This document shows, piece after piece, positions 7,809 through 15,936 of a stretch of DNA of 64,000 nucleotides. Location: the NCBI RefSeq assembly GCF_018916875.1, contig NZ_JAHLNO010000017.1:44300-108299 (forward strand), read 5' to 3'. Under the pieces are notes generated by a model, which did no database searches, was not told where the DNA came from, and saw only the letters and a program-made list of their open reading frames with translations. Source of the DNA: Virgibacillus proomii (GTDB taxonomy: Bacteria; Bacillota; Bacilli; Bacillales; Amphibacillaceae). Position 1 is the first letter of the stretch. Each line of letters begins with the position of its first letter. The position numbers were made by a program, and so were the translations under genes.

Positions 7809-8795
7809 ATGAAAGCATTTGTCCATGAACGTGATGCATTAATAGTGAAGGAAATGGAAGAGCCAATTCCTAAAGCAAATGAAGTATTAGTTAAACTCAA
7901 AGCAGCGGGACTTAATCGTCGAGATCTATATATTTCTCAGCGACGAAAGGGTGTTGAATCACCACTTATTTTAGGTTCAGATGGAGCAGGAGTAATAGAA
8001 AAAGTTGGCGAAGAAGTTCAAGGGGTGCAGGTAGGGGATGAAGTTATCGTAAATCCATCGCTAGGATGGTTTGATAATAGTGATGCACCACCTGCAGGGT
8101 ATGAAATATTAGGAATGCCTGATCATGGTACTTTTGCTGAAAAAATTGCCATTGATTATCGTCAAGTGGAGAAAAAGCCCGCTCACTTATCGTGGCAGGA
8201 AGCCGGAGTGCTTACATTATCTGGGTTAACAGCATATCGAGCACTGTTTACTAAAGGACAAATGAAGGCAGGAGAAACGGTATTTATTCCTGGTGCCGGG
8301 AGTGGTGTAGCTACGTTTTTAGTTGCATTTGCAAAAAATATTGGTGCAAAGGTGATTGTAACATCCCGAAGCAGAGAAAAACTGGAACAAGCAAAATCAT
8401 TGGGAGCCGATATACTGCTCCATAATGAGAATGATTGGAAAGAGGCGTTGAAATCGGAAACAGTGGATCTCGTCATCGATAGTATAGGGCGAGCTACCTT
8501 TCAACGATCCCTCGATGTGTTGAAAAAGGGCGGAAGAATGGTTGTGTTTGGTGCTACGACGGAGGATACAGTGACCATCAATTTACGTGAATTTTTCTAT
8601 GGTCAGTATCAACTGTTTGGCTCAACGATGGGAAGCAGACAAGAGTTGGCAGCGATGCTTGCTCATGTTGAACAATATCAATTACACCCGGTTGTCGATA
8701 AAACTTTTTCATTACAAGCTATGCCAGAGGCGCTGGATTATTTAAAGGATAATCACCAATTCGGAAAGATAGCTATTGATTTATCCATATTATAA
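7809..8795 (+). CDS. Zinc-independent medium-chain dehydrogenase/quinone oxidoreductase-like protein (YogA-like)
   Basis: This 328-residue MDR-superfamily NAD(P)H oxidoreductase has the N-terminal GroES-like domain (AAGLNRRDLYI, LGSDGAGVIEKVGEEVQ) and a Rossmann domain with IPGAGSGVATFLVAFAK near residues 160-176. The cysteine ligands for structural and catalytic zinc are absent, so it resembles YogA/quinone reductase members rather than alcohol dehydrogenases. GGAAAGAGGTAGG precedes the ATG. It is separated by about 250 bp from the ATPase gene and is likely its own unit. The substrate is unknown. Confidence 0.82.
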   Translation: MKAFVHERDALIVKEMEEPIPKANEVLVKLKAAGLNRRDLYISQRRKGVESPLILGSDGAGVIEKVGEEVQGVQVGDEVIVNPSLGWFDNSDAPPAGYEILGMPDHGTFAEKIAIDYRQVEKKPAHLSWQEAGVLTLSGLTAYRALFTKGQMKAGETVFIPGAGSGVATFLVAFAKNIGAKVIVTSRSREKLEQAKSLGADILLHNENDWKEALKSETVDLVIDSIGRATFQRSLDVLKKGGRMVVFGATTEDTVTINLREFFYGQYQLFGSTMGSRQELAAMLAHVEQYQLHPVVDKTFSLQAMPEALDYLKDNHQFGKIAIDLSIL

Positions 8796-8796
8796 A

Positions 8797-9290
8797 CAAA
8801 AGCTAGAAGTGCTTGTTTAGTGGCTTACAAACTGGAGAACTTCTGACGAGATAAAGTGAAACTTCATTCAAGGAGTGCTTTTCTCCTTGAATGTTAGTAC
8901 CGCAAGGGTATGACCTAAAGGCCTTTAAACGAATCGGGGATTTAGGACCCGTTTTTTCTTATCATGTTCAAACATCATTAGCACATTTTTAAAATGAGAA
9001 AAATACGGATCCTTACATCCGGGAAAAAGTGAAACTTCATTCAAGGAGTGCTTTTCTCCTTAATGTTAGTACCGCAAGGGTATGACCTAAAGGCCTTAAA
9101 CCAATCGGGCATTTAGGTGCTGTTTTCTCTACTTATTCTCTATAACTCTTGAATGGAGATTTTTCTAGCGCTCCTTAATAAGACATAGGAAACATGCCTC
9201 TAAAACAGGGGTTGCCGACGTCTAAGCGGTAAAGCCTGCTTTTAGTTGGCCTTCCTTTAGATTCGAGCTTGATGTTAACTTCTAAGAAAA
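8797..9290 (-). repeat. Composite of two family A copies plus D and E modules
   Basis: Reading right to left on the minus strand there is a D module (about 9181-9290, with CAGGGGTTGCCGACG on the plus strand), an A copy (about 9026-9180), a second A copy (about 8851-9025) and an E segment ending in AAAAGCTAGAAG (8798-8850). Both A copies start GTGAAACTTCATTCAAGGAG on the plus strand and share the GTACCGCAAGGGTATGACC module. This accounts for the whole gap before the symporter gene. Confidence 0.8.
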
Positions 9291-9306
9291 GCCAATTTTG
9301 CTACGG

Positions 9307-10536
9307 CTAGGCTGGAGATTTTTCCATCCAGTCTTTACCTTCTAAATGTCTAGTTACCAGCATGCTGGTAACTGTATCACCAGTAACATTAATCATTGTT
9401 GCAGGAGCGTCAACCACTATTCCAATAGCAGAAATGATTGGCAAAGCTTCTAATGGCAAGCCGTACAGTGTAATAATCATCATTTCACCCATAAAACCAC
9501 CACCCGGAATACCACTCATCACAATCCCAGACAATAAACAAATTCCAATTGCTGTTAAAAAAGTATCGATTCCGGAAAAGTCCATATTAAATACACCGAA
9601 GACAAATGCTATTTTTAACATTGCTGAAAGACATGAGCCATCCATATGTATGGTAGCTCCAAGTGGAAGCACTGTTTCCCGAATATCCTTAGGAACTCCT
9701 ATTTGCTTTGCAGCTTGTAAATTAGCAGGTAATGAGGCCACACTGCTACCAGTTCCAAGTGAAGTTGCAGCTGGGGCAAGTATGTTTTTCCAAAATCGGG
9801 CTACCCCTTTTTTACCACCAGCGATAAAAGCATATAAGGTAAAGCCAATGGCAAAATATAAGACGGATACTGGATAATAAATAATTACTGCTTTGGCATA
9901 ATCACCAATTAACTCTGCACCAAACTCCCCAACTAAAGATGCAAAATAAGCGCCTAATCCAATCGGAGCATAGTACATAACGAGTTGTATAATTTTCATA
10001 AACACTTCTGAACCGCTTGTTAGAAATGTGGTAAATGCTCTTCCTTTTTCTCCAGTAAGTCCAGTTGCTACACCGATAAGTACAGAAAAAACGATCAAAG
10101 CAAGCATGTTATCGCGTGAAAATAAGTCTACAAAATCCGAAACAGTCAAAGTATTTACTAGTTGTTCAGAAAAACTCATTTTCTCTTGGACCTCATCTGG
10201 TTTTATTCGTGGAATATCCACACCAGAACCAGGTTGGAAAATAACGGTAGCAACTAGCATAAATACTGCAGCAATGATTCCGGTACTCACAAACACCGAT
10301 AGCATGGAACCCATTATCTTTCCCAGCCTTTTCATACTGTCCATATTTGCTATAGCAGAAGAGATTGTAAAGAAAACAAGCGGAATTACAATCATAAATA
10401 GCAAGTTAATAAACAGATCCCCTAATGGCTTAATAACTGTAACGTCTTTGCCGAATATAAGTCCAATAATGGACCCGATAATAATTGAAGCAAGTAATAT
10501 GATCGGAAAGCGATAGGATTTTAATTTATCCTTCAT
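9307..10536 (-). CDS. Dicarboxylate/amino acid:cation symporter (DAACS family)
   Basis: This 409-residue secondary transporter of the GltP/DctA fold carries the hairpin-1 serine-rich motif GTGSSVASLPANLQAA, the TM7-type motif GATIHMDGSCLSAM and the TM8 motif PATMINVTGDT. These are the sodium/proton-coupled substrate-binding elements of the family. The N-terminus LKSYRFPIILLASIIIGSIIG is the first membrane helix. The substrate could be glutamate, aspartate, serine or C4-dicarboxylate and is not resolved. AAAGGAATGAACAGAT precedes the ATG. It is divergent from nothing and separated from the next minus-strand gene, so it is probably monocistronic. Confidence 0.88.
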   Translation of the reverse strand: MKDKLKSYRFPIILLASIIIGSIIGLIFGKDVTVIKPLGDLFINLLFMIVIPLVFFTISSAIANMDSMKRLGKIMGSMLSVFVSTGIIAAVFMLVATVIFQPGSGVDIPRIKPDEVQEKMSFSEQLVNTLTVSDFVDLFSRDNMLALIVFSVLIGVATGLTGEKGRAFTTFLTSGSEVFMKIIQLVMYYAPIGLGAYFASLVGEFGAELIGDYAKAVIIYYPVSVLYFAIGFTLYAFIAGGKKGVARFWKNILAPAATSLGTGSSVASLPANLQAAKQIGVPKDIRETVLPLGATIHMDGSCLSAMLKIAFVFGVFNMDFSGIDTFLTAIGICLLSGIVMSGIPGGGFMGEMMIITLYGLPLEALPIISAIGIVVDAPATMINVTGDTVTSMLVTRHLEGKDWMEKSPA

Positions 10537-10715
10537 ATCTGTTCATTCCTTTTTCGTGTAATAAAATAAGATAACTACTCTAGTCTACACGAAAAACAAT
10601 GTTAACAAAAGGGAGTTCACCTATTTGACCAGTTATATTTATCATAATCAGGGCTTTTAACGAGAGCTAAGATACCAAACTAAATCGGTTAACAAAAGAC
10701 TGTGTAAGAATTTCT

Positions 10716-11570
10716 TTATAAATACGGTTGAACAAGATCAATCGCATGTTGGAGTTTCTTACTGTTTTTTTCATATACATACTTACTTTCCTCGTTTTCA
10801 GTGGCTAAAGAAAACAGCTCCAAATCCGCTTGACATTTTTTCAAGTTTGCAAGCAATAACGCTTTTTCTGTTGGTTCAGGGACGGTTATTTTATCATCGT
10901 ATAAATCAAGGTATAACTGACCATTGTTATCGGCTTGGGCTAGAAATACATTTTCAATACTTACATTTTGTTTATCTAATTCAGTTTCTAACCAGTTTAC
11001 ATTTAACGATAAATTAGCAAGTGATTCTAACATTATCTCTCCATCCATTATAACCGTTTGTGGTTCTTTTTCTGGGGCTACATTTATTCCTAAATCTTTT
11101 GCTGTTAATGGTCGATTTTCTTTTTTAGGAAGTACATTTAATTCTCCAGAAGACTCAAGAACAGCAAATTCCACATCTGATGCTAAAAAAACGTTATTCT
11201 CTCGCAATGCTGCTAACAAATCATCTGTTGAGTATCCTTCTTTTTTTAGATTATCTTCCATAATTTTACCATCTTGAATAAGTACAGTACTTTTACCTTC
11301 TGTAAAATTACGAAATCGTTTACTTTTTAATGACAAAAACTCGGCGATAAAGGGAACAATAAACCAAATGAACATGGAAATTAAGGCATACATGAAATTG
11401 GCATTTGGATCAATAGCATGAACAGCAGCAATTCCCCCCAGCACAATACCCGATATATATTCGAAAATGTTTAACTGTGATATTTGTTTTTTACCTAGCC
11501 ATTTTGTCATAAAAAACAAAATGATTAACATAGAAAACGACCGGATGATTACGTTAATCCAATCTGGCAT
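10716..11570 (-). CDS. DUF421 (YetF-type) membrane protein of the spoVA(2mob)-like cluster
   Basis: This 284-residue protein has three N-terminal membrane helices (SFSMLIILFFMTKWLGKKQI, YISGIVLGGIAAV, ALISMFIWFIVPFIAEFL) followed by the DUF421 cytoplasmic domain (LIQDGKIMEDNLKKEGYSTD, DLLAALRENNVF, DVEFAVLESSGELNVLPK). I chose ATG 11570 because AAAGGAGG sits 6 nt upstream. A more distal ATG lies before that site. DUF421 proteins close mobile spoVA operons, and the related 2Duf protein is known to affect spore membrane state and heat resistance. A repeat-filled 414-bp gap separates it from the preceding DUF1657 gene, so it may have its own promoter. Confidence 0.85.
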   Translation of the reverse strand: MPDWINVIIRSFSMLIILFFMTKWLGKKQISQLNIFEYISGIVLGGIAAVHAIDPNANFMYALISMFIWFIVPFIAEFLSLKSKRFRNFTEGKSTVLIQDGKIMEDNLKKEGYSTDDLLAALRENNVFLASDVEFAVLESSGELNVLPKKENRPLTAKDLGINVAPEKEPQTVIMDGEIMLESLANLSLNVNWLETELDKQNVSIENVFLAQADNNGQLYLDLYDDKITVPEPTEKALLLANLKKCQADLELFSLATENEESKYVYEKNSKKLQHAIDLVQPYL

Positions 11571-11984
11571 TGGGAAACCTCCTTTCATAAAAAACTAGTA
11601 AAAATGACGGAGCAAATTTCTTCGTTAACTTATTTCTTGGGTTCCTTCATTTTAACTCATACACTGTATACCCAAAACGTAAGCCGTCTCGAATTTTGTC
11701 GTACGGGACTAGCTTGTGTCGGCTTACCAACAGTACCGGAAAACATAGAATCGATATTTTGTACGCAGAAAAAGCGTTTTTCTTTCTCAAGAAAAAGGAA
11801 AGCTACGTCAGCGATCGTACGCAGAAAAAGTGTACGCTTTTTCAAGGTCAGAGTAGCTTCGACAGTAATATAACACGGTTTTTTAAAGGATAGGGAAAAA
11901 AAGCGATACATCAAAGTTTAATGGACGGCATAACCTTAGCCGGCATCCTTTTCATTCCGGTTTGAACTTGCTCAAAACATAGAT
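11571..11984. other. Gap inside the spore operon containing degenerate C-unit repeats
   Basis: Two degraded C-type units (11757-11885, containing TACGCAGAAAAAGCG and TACGCAGAAAAAGTG) are recognisable by comparison with arrays at 29.5 and 48 kb. A short hairpin-like sequence (GGACGGC...GCCGGCATCC) lies near 11920-11950. No gene is credible here. Insertion of this material appears to have pushed the DUF421 gene away from the operon. Confidence 0.6.
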
Positions 11985-12185
11985 TTATTTATATTGCGGT
12001 TCCTCCTTCGTCAGTTTAATGACTTGTTGTTGTAAATCTTTTTTCACTTCCGCTACAATCTGCTTTGCTTGTTCGAACTTTTTTTGTTGTTCTTCTTCAT
12101 TGGTTTTTTCTATAAGCAATTGTAAAGTAGCCTCAATACTTTTAACAGAAGAAAAACATCCTTTTACTTGTGCTCCGACTGTCAC
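11985..12185 (-). CDS. DUF1657 protein (second copy in the cluster)
   Basis: This 66-residue helical protein belongs to the DUF1657 family: TVGAQVKGCFSSVKSIEATL at the start, then a coiled helix rich in Lys/Glu/Gln, and the terminal signature EEPQYK. The start is GTG at 12185 with GGAGG upstream, 12 bp after spoVAEb. DUF1657 genes are constant members of mobile spoVA operons. They have no enzymatic motif and probably act structurally in the spore; the mechanism is unknown. Confidence 0.85.
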   Translation of the reverse strand: MTVGAQVKGCFSSVKSIEATLQLLIEKTNEEEQQKKFEQAKQIVAEVKKDLQQQVIKLTKEEPQYK

Positions 12186-12197
12186 GTTAATAGCCTC

Positions 12198-12548
12198 CTA
12201 GCCTCTTGATTTAAAAATTAATGCTCCAATTACACCGAAAACAATTGCTGAAGAAATACCAGCACTTGTTACTTCAAACATTCCAGTTACGACACCGACA
12301 AGACCATGGATTTCAGCTTCTTTCATAGCACCATGAACTAATGAATTACCAAAGCTTGTAATTGGCACCGTTGCACCTGCACCAGCAAAATCAATTAATG
12401 GTTCATATAAACCAAAACCATCTAATATAGCACCTGTTACAACTAAAATAGTTAAGGTTTGTCCAGGATTTAATTTAAAAATATCGAATAAAAGCTGACC
12501 GATTACACATATTAATCCGCCAACTAAAAATGCCCAAAAAAAGATCAT
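12198..12548 (-). CDS. spoVAE: Stage V sporulation protein AE (SpoVAEb type)
   Basis: This 116-residue protein has three to four membrane helices and the SpoVAE pattern [54 protein letters not shown]. It is part of the inner-membrane SpoVA channel that loads dipicolinic acid into the forespore and releases it in germination. ATG overlaps the spoVAD stop by one base (TAATG), showing translational coupling. Length and motifs are complete. Confidence 0.93.
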   Translation of the reverse strand: MIFFWAFLVGGLICVIGQLLFDIFKLNPGQTLTILVVTGAILDGFGLYEPLIDFAGAGATVPITSFGNSLVHGAMKEAEIHGLVGVVTGMFEVTSAGISSAIVFGVIGALIFKSRG

Positions 12549-13561
12549 TATACATCACTTCCTGATTCTATAGCTACTGCATGTGCAATACATGGGATTG
12601 GATCGTTTTGCTGTACGCTTAACGGTGAATGCAGTGCACCAGTAGCTACAACTAAAATACGTTTTAGTTCTCCATTTTTCATGCGATTTAACAAGTGGCC
12701 ATATGTTACTACAGCAGAACAGGCAGAACCACTTGCCCCAGCCAGGACGGGTTGACCTTCTCGATAGATGATTAGTCCACAATCTACATATTGGTCTTCT
12801 TGAATATTTAATCCTCTCTCCAATAATAAGTCATACGATACTTCTCGACCGATATGACCTAAATCGCCGGTAACAATTAAGTCATAATAGGATGGCTCAA
12901 TATTCAAGTCTTTAAAATGATTTTCAATGGTATTGACAGCAGCAGGTGCCATCGCTCCGCCCATATTAAATGGGTCGGTTATTCCCATGTCTACTATCCT
13001 GCCAATTGTAGCGGACGTAATCACCGGTCCCTTGCCCTGTTGAGCTATCAAAGAGCAACCTGCACCAGTAACTGTCCATTGTGCAGTTGGTGGTTTTTGC
13101 CCCCCATATTCCGTAGGGTAACGGAACTGTCTTTCAGCGGAAGCATTATGACTTGATGTCCCGCTAAGAATATAATTTGCACCTTTATTATTAACGATCA
13201 TTGCTGATAGGGCGAGGCTTTCCATCGATGTAGCGCAGGCATTAAATAAGCCAAAAAAAGGGATATTCAGTGTTTTTGCTGCAAAATTAGTAGGTGTAAT
13301 TTGATTAATTAAATCTCCGCTTATAAAGAATTGAACGTTTTCTTTTTCAATTGGACTTTTTTTAAGTGCTATTTGACAAGCTTCTTCCATTAATGTTTGC
13401 TGAGCTTTTTCAAAAGATTCTTGTTTTAACCATATATCTTCATGTAGCAAATCAAAATCTTTAGCAATTTTTCCATTAGCTTCAAACGGTCCGCCCACTG
13501 TACCTGTAGAAATAATCACCGGTTTATTAGCAAAAACCCATGTTTGATGTCCTCTTAACAT
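12548..13561 (-). CDS. spoVAD: Stage V sporulation protein AD
   Basis: This 337-residue thiolase-fold SpoVAD protein contains [37 protein letters not shown] and [14 protein letters not shown]. In B. subtilis SpoVAD sits on the outer side of the inner spore membrane and binds dipicolinic acid. I chose ATG 13561, preceded by a G-rich Shine-Dalgarno sequence and overlapping the spoVAC stop by one base. A TTG 15 bases upstream is possible but lies inside that sequence. It is cotranscribed with spoVAC and spoVAEb. Confidence 0.93.
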   Translation of the reverse strand: MLRGHQTWVFANKPVIISTGTVGGPFEANGKIAKDFDLLHEDIWLKQESFEKAQQTLMEEACQIALKKSPIEKENVQFFISGDLINQITPTNFAAKTLNIPFFGLFNACATSMESLALSAMIVNNKGANYILSGTSSHNASAERQFRYPTEYGGQKPPTAQWTVTGAGCSLIAQQGKGPVITSATIGRIVDMGITDPFNMGGAMAPAAVNTIENHFKDLNIEPSYYDLIVTGDLGHIGREVSYDLLLERGLNIQEDQYVDCGLIIYREGQPVLAGASGSACSAVVTYGHLLNRMKNGELKRILVVATGALHSPLSVQQNDPIPCIAHAVAIESGSDV

Positions 13562-14040
13562 TATAGCCCCCCCCAAATAATGAGGATTGTTTTAATAAGC
13601 GCTACAACAAATGCTGCGAAGACGCCATATACGATTACGGGTCCAGCCAGCTTTAACATGTTCATACCAACTCCGAGAATAAAACCTTCTGTGCGATGCT
13701 CAATTGCTGAAGCGATAACCGCATTTCCAAACCCTGTAACAGGGACAGCGGAACCTGCACCAGCAAATTGGCCAATTCGGTCATATACGCCAAATCCAGT
13801 AAGCAGCATGGTGATAAAAATTAAGGTGGCTACTGTCGGATTACCAGCTGTCTGTTCTGTAAAATGGAAAAAATACATATAAAAGGTAGAGATAATTTGA
13901 CCGATAAAGCAAATAAAACCACCTACAAAAAAAGCTTTAACACAATTTTTAAAAATAGGTCTTTTTACTTCTCTTTGCTGTTGAAATGCTTGATACTCTT
14001 GAGCCTCAGGTGGTACATTTTTCTTTTTCTTATCTGCCAT
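13561..14040 (-). CDS. spoVAC: Stage V sporulation protein AC
   Basis: This 159-residue protein has a charged N-terminus (ADKKKKNVPPEAQEYQAFQQ) and about four or five membrane helices with the SpoVAC motifs AFFVGGFICFIGQ, GFGVYDRIGQFAGAGSAVPV and SAIEHRTEGFILGVG. SpoVAC forms a mechanosensitive-type channel for dipicolinic acid. It begins 18 bp after the lipoprotein gene with GAGGGAG upstream, in a single minus-strand operon. Confidence 0.93.
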   Translation of the reverse strand: MADKKKKNVPPEAQEYQAFQQQREVKRPIFKNCVKAFFVGGFICFIGQIISTFYMYFFHFTEQTAGNPTVATLIFITMLLTGFGVYDRIGQFAGAGSAVPVTGFGNAVIASAIEHRTEGFILGVGMNMLKLAGPVIVYGVFAAFVVALIKTILIIWGGL

Positions 14041-14058
14041 TTTATACTCCCTCTTTCA

Positions 14059-14526
14059 TTAAGTATGTTCTTTAGAAAATTCAATGAGTCGTTTAACTTC
14101 CTTTTTTAATTCTTTTTTAGTAAGTTTGTTTTCTTGGATTTGTTTTTCTAATTTTTCCAGTTCTAACACAATTTTTTTATCTGTTGATACTTCTATCTTT
14201 AAATCGGGAAAAGTTTTTTTCATCTCTTTCTTAAGTTCTTTACGAATATCCGCCAGCTTAAATCGTTTCATATGTTTGATTTCTACGGTTAATAATAAAA
14301 TCTTATCTGTATTAACAGCATTAATTTTTGTTATTTCGGGGTAATAACTAAGTAAGTCTTTTGCTTTATTCGCTGGTTTTTGACTGACAGGTTGTTCCGT
14401 AGAGATTTTTGTTAAATTTATTTTTTCATTTTTTTGGTTTGTTGGGGGTTCTAGTGCGGAATCATTCCCGCAAGCAACTAATGTTACAACTAAAGCAACC
14501 ATCCCGATCCATTTGCCAATTTGCAT
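14059..14526 (-). CDS. YhcN/YlaJ-like sporulation lipoprotein
   Basis: This 155-residue secreted lipoprotein has a signal segment MVALVVTLVAC with the lipobox cysteine at residue 19. A linker follows, then a mixed alpha/beta domain (YYPEITKINAVNTDKILLLT) and a highly charged C-terminal coiled region. Lipoproteins of the YhcN/YlaJ group occupy this position in spoVA(2mob) operons. The role is unknown, but the location predicts the inner spore membrane. It is followed after 18 bp by spoVAC. Confidence 0.75.
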   Translation of the reverse strand: MQIGKWIGMVALVVTLVACGNDSALEPPTNQKNEKINLTKISTEQPVSQKPANKAKDLLSYYPEITKINAVNTDKILLLTVEIKHMKRFKLADIRKELKKEMKKTFPDLKIEVSTDKKIVLELEKLEKQIQENKLTKKELKKEVKRLIEFSKEHT

Positions 14527-14554
14527 TATTTCACCTACTTTAATGGAGTAAAAG

Positions 14555-14579
14555 GAGGCTGGATGATTGAACCAGCCTC
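14555..14579 (-). terminator. Hairpin upstream of the lipoprotein gene, possible terminator or attenuator
   Basis: An 8-bp perfect stem GAGGCTGG/CCAGCCTC with a 9-nt loop lies between the first DUF1657 gene and the lipoprotein gene. On the minus strand it is followed by CTTTTACT, a weak T run. It could end or limit transcription from the sigma-G promoter. Confidence 0.45.
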
Positions 14580-14608
14580 ACTTCAACAGTTGTTTTGCTT
14601 TAAGGGTT

Positions 14609-14835
14609 GTTCAAAAAACCGTCAAAAATGATACTTAGAAATTCGTTGGGTTGCTTCCGGCTACTCATGTATTTAAACAGGATACACTCCGTTCGTCAGA
14701 ACTACGTCACCTTGGATAAAAGGGCGTACGAGTGTCGGTGTTGCCACAGGACAAACGTCGAAGTGATACATGCGATTTTTTCAAGGATGCCTTTTGTTCT
14801 TAGCCGACTTTGGTTCTTTTGACTTCTTTTTGAAC
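14609..14835. mobile_element. 227-bp MITE-like element (family F) within the spoVA-type operon
   Basis: Terminal inverted repeats read GTTCAAAAA-nnn-GTCAAAA at both ends (left from 14609, right ending 14835), with only the three central positions differing. The interior has no open frame. It carries segments such as GATACATGCGATTTTTTCAAGG that resemble the tail of C-type arrays near 48.1 kb. Size and ends fit a non-autonomous element. It splits the DUF1657 gene from the rest of the operon. Confidence 0.75.
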
Positions 14836-14842
14836 ATGCACT

Positions 14843-15049
14843 TTAAAAACCTTTATATTGAGGTTCTTCCTGTTCAATTTGCTGTATGCGTGGTTCTATA
14901 CTTTGTAAGATAGCCATCGTTTGTTGAGCAGCGTTTTCGTATAGTTGCTTTGCTTGTTTATTTTCTGTTTGTAAAGCAAATTGTTCAAAACTGGCTTGAG
15001 CACTTTTAAGACCAGCAACTGTTTGCTTTATTTGACTTGATACAGTCAT
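14843..15049 (-). CDS. DUF1657 protein, first gene of the spoVA(2mob)-like operon
   Basis: This 68-residue DUF1657 protein (TVSSQIKQTVAGLKSAQASF, then ALQTENKQAKQLYENAAQQT, ending EEPQYKGF) is similar to the second copy at 12 kb. ATG 15049 was chosen because AAAGGAGG precedes it by 7 nt. It is the first gene behind a sigma-G promoter, which predicts forespore expression. Function is unknown. Confidence 0.88.
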   Translation of the reverse strand: MTVSSQIKQTVAGLKSAQASFEQFALQTENKQAKQLYENAAQQTMAILQSIEPRIQQIEQEEPQYKGF

Positions 15050-15080
15050 ATAGGTTCCTCCTTTTAAACTGTTCATTAGA

Positions 15081-15111
15081 TAGAATGAGTTGTTAACGTA
15101 CGAAATATACA
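15081..15111 (-). promoter_or_regulatory. Sigma-G promoter of the spore operon
   Basis: On the minus strand TGTATA (15111-15106) and CATTCTA (15087-15081) are separated by 18 nt. This is an exact match to the sigma-G consensus (TGnATA and CATnnTA). The first DUF1657 start lies about 31 nt downstream of the -10 element. Confidence 0.85.
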
Positions 15112-15285
15112 GACGATGTTTTTCCTATTATCACCAGTTATTACTAACTTTTTGGAAACTAAACAGATAAAGTAGAAAATAAAGAGGGAAAATCTTTGCT
15201 TTCAATGAAAAAAGTAGTAAATAATGAAACTTTTTCGCGTGATATTTCGTCTTATATACTAAGTGGGAGTATAGGAGGATAGTTC

Positions 15286-15732
15286 GTGAAGAGGAAAATA
15301 ACCTTACTATTTGTCATCATTGGTTTATGTTCTATCTTAATTATGGTTGGAGGAATCGGCTACCGTAATATAACAATAAAAGAAACGACAAAATCGAAGG
15401 AGGTAGGAGATTTTATTTTACATATGTACATTGAGAATGCAGATAAGGGTGTTAAGGTATATAGTTCCCTGCAATATATTGGAGAGGGGACAATTAAGTT
15501 AAAACATCAGGAGCCGTTAATATCTGTTGTTTCAGGAAATCAACGTCATTTCTTTTCCGGCGAAACAAAAACGAAACAGCTTAATCATGGGAATATTTAT
15601 CATCCATTTAGTGATGGAAATAAGTTTGAAATATCAAGGAAAACAGCAAATGAACTACACTTTGAAGCCCGTTTTAAAGTAGATGATGAAGAAATTATTA
15701 TTAAACATTCAGAAAGACTGCAATTTGAATAG
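15286..15732 (+). CDS. Membrane-anchored or secreted hypothetical protein
   Basis: This 148-residue protein has an N-terminal hydrophobic helix (ITLLFVIIGLCSILIMVGGIG) and an extracellular beta-rich domain with no cysteine and no recognised motif (EVGDFILHMYIENADKGVKV, YIGEGTIKLKHQEPL). It may be a signal-anchored protein or be cleaved. GTG 15286 is the start, with TAGGAGGAT 8 nt upstream. It is divergent from the sigma-G operon and has a strong terminator. I do not recognise the family. Confidence 0.65.
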   Translation: MKRKITLLFVIIGLCSILIMVGGIGYRNITIKETTKSKEVGDFILHMYIENADKGVKVYSSLQYIGEGTIKLKHQEPLISVVSGNQRHFFSGETKTKQLNHGNIYHPFSDGNKFEISRKTANELHFEARFKVDDEEIIIKHSERLQFE

Positions 15733-15769
15733 CCAGCATTCTTAAAAAGGAGAATACTGGCTGTTTTTT
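15731..15769 (+). terminator. Terminator after the 15286-15732 gene
   Basis: A 12-bp stem AGCCAGCATTCT/AGAATACTGGCT (one G-T wobble) is followed by TTTTTT. The stem begins within the TAG stop codon. Confidence 0.9.
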
Positions 15770-15936
15770 ATTGCTCAGGAAGTTATAAAATTGTTCACTG
15801 GTGGAAATATTTGTATTGAAATTATCTGTATCCAGATCCTACCTCCCGAGGTTACTTCAAACCTAAAGCGAGACATCCCCCGTTGTAATTCCAGTACTTG
15901 TCGAGGCTAATCAAGACGCCTATCCCTTTTTGTTTT

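Noticed and set aside
11604..11914. Open frames of 65-89 residues in the DUF1657-DUF421 gap
   Set aside because: The region consists of degenerate repeat units. The frames overlap on both strands and none has a start context.
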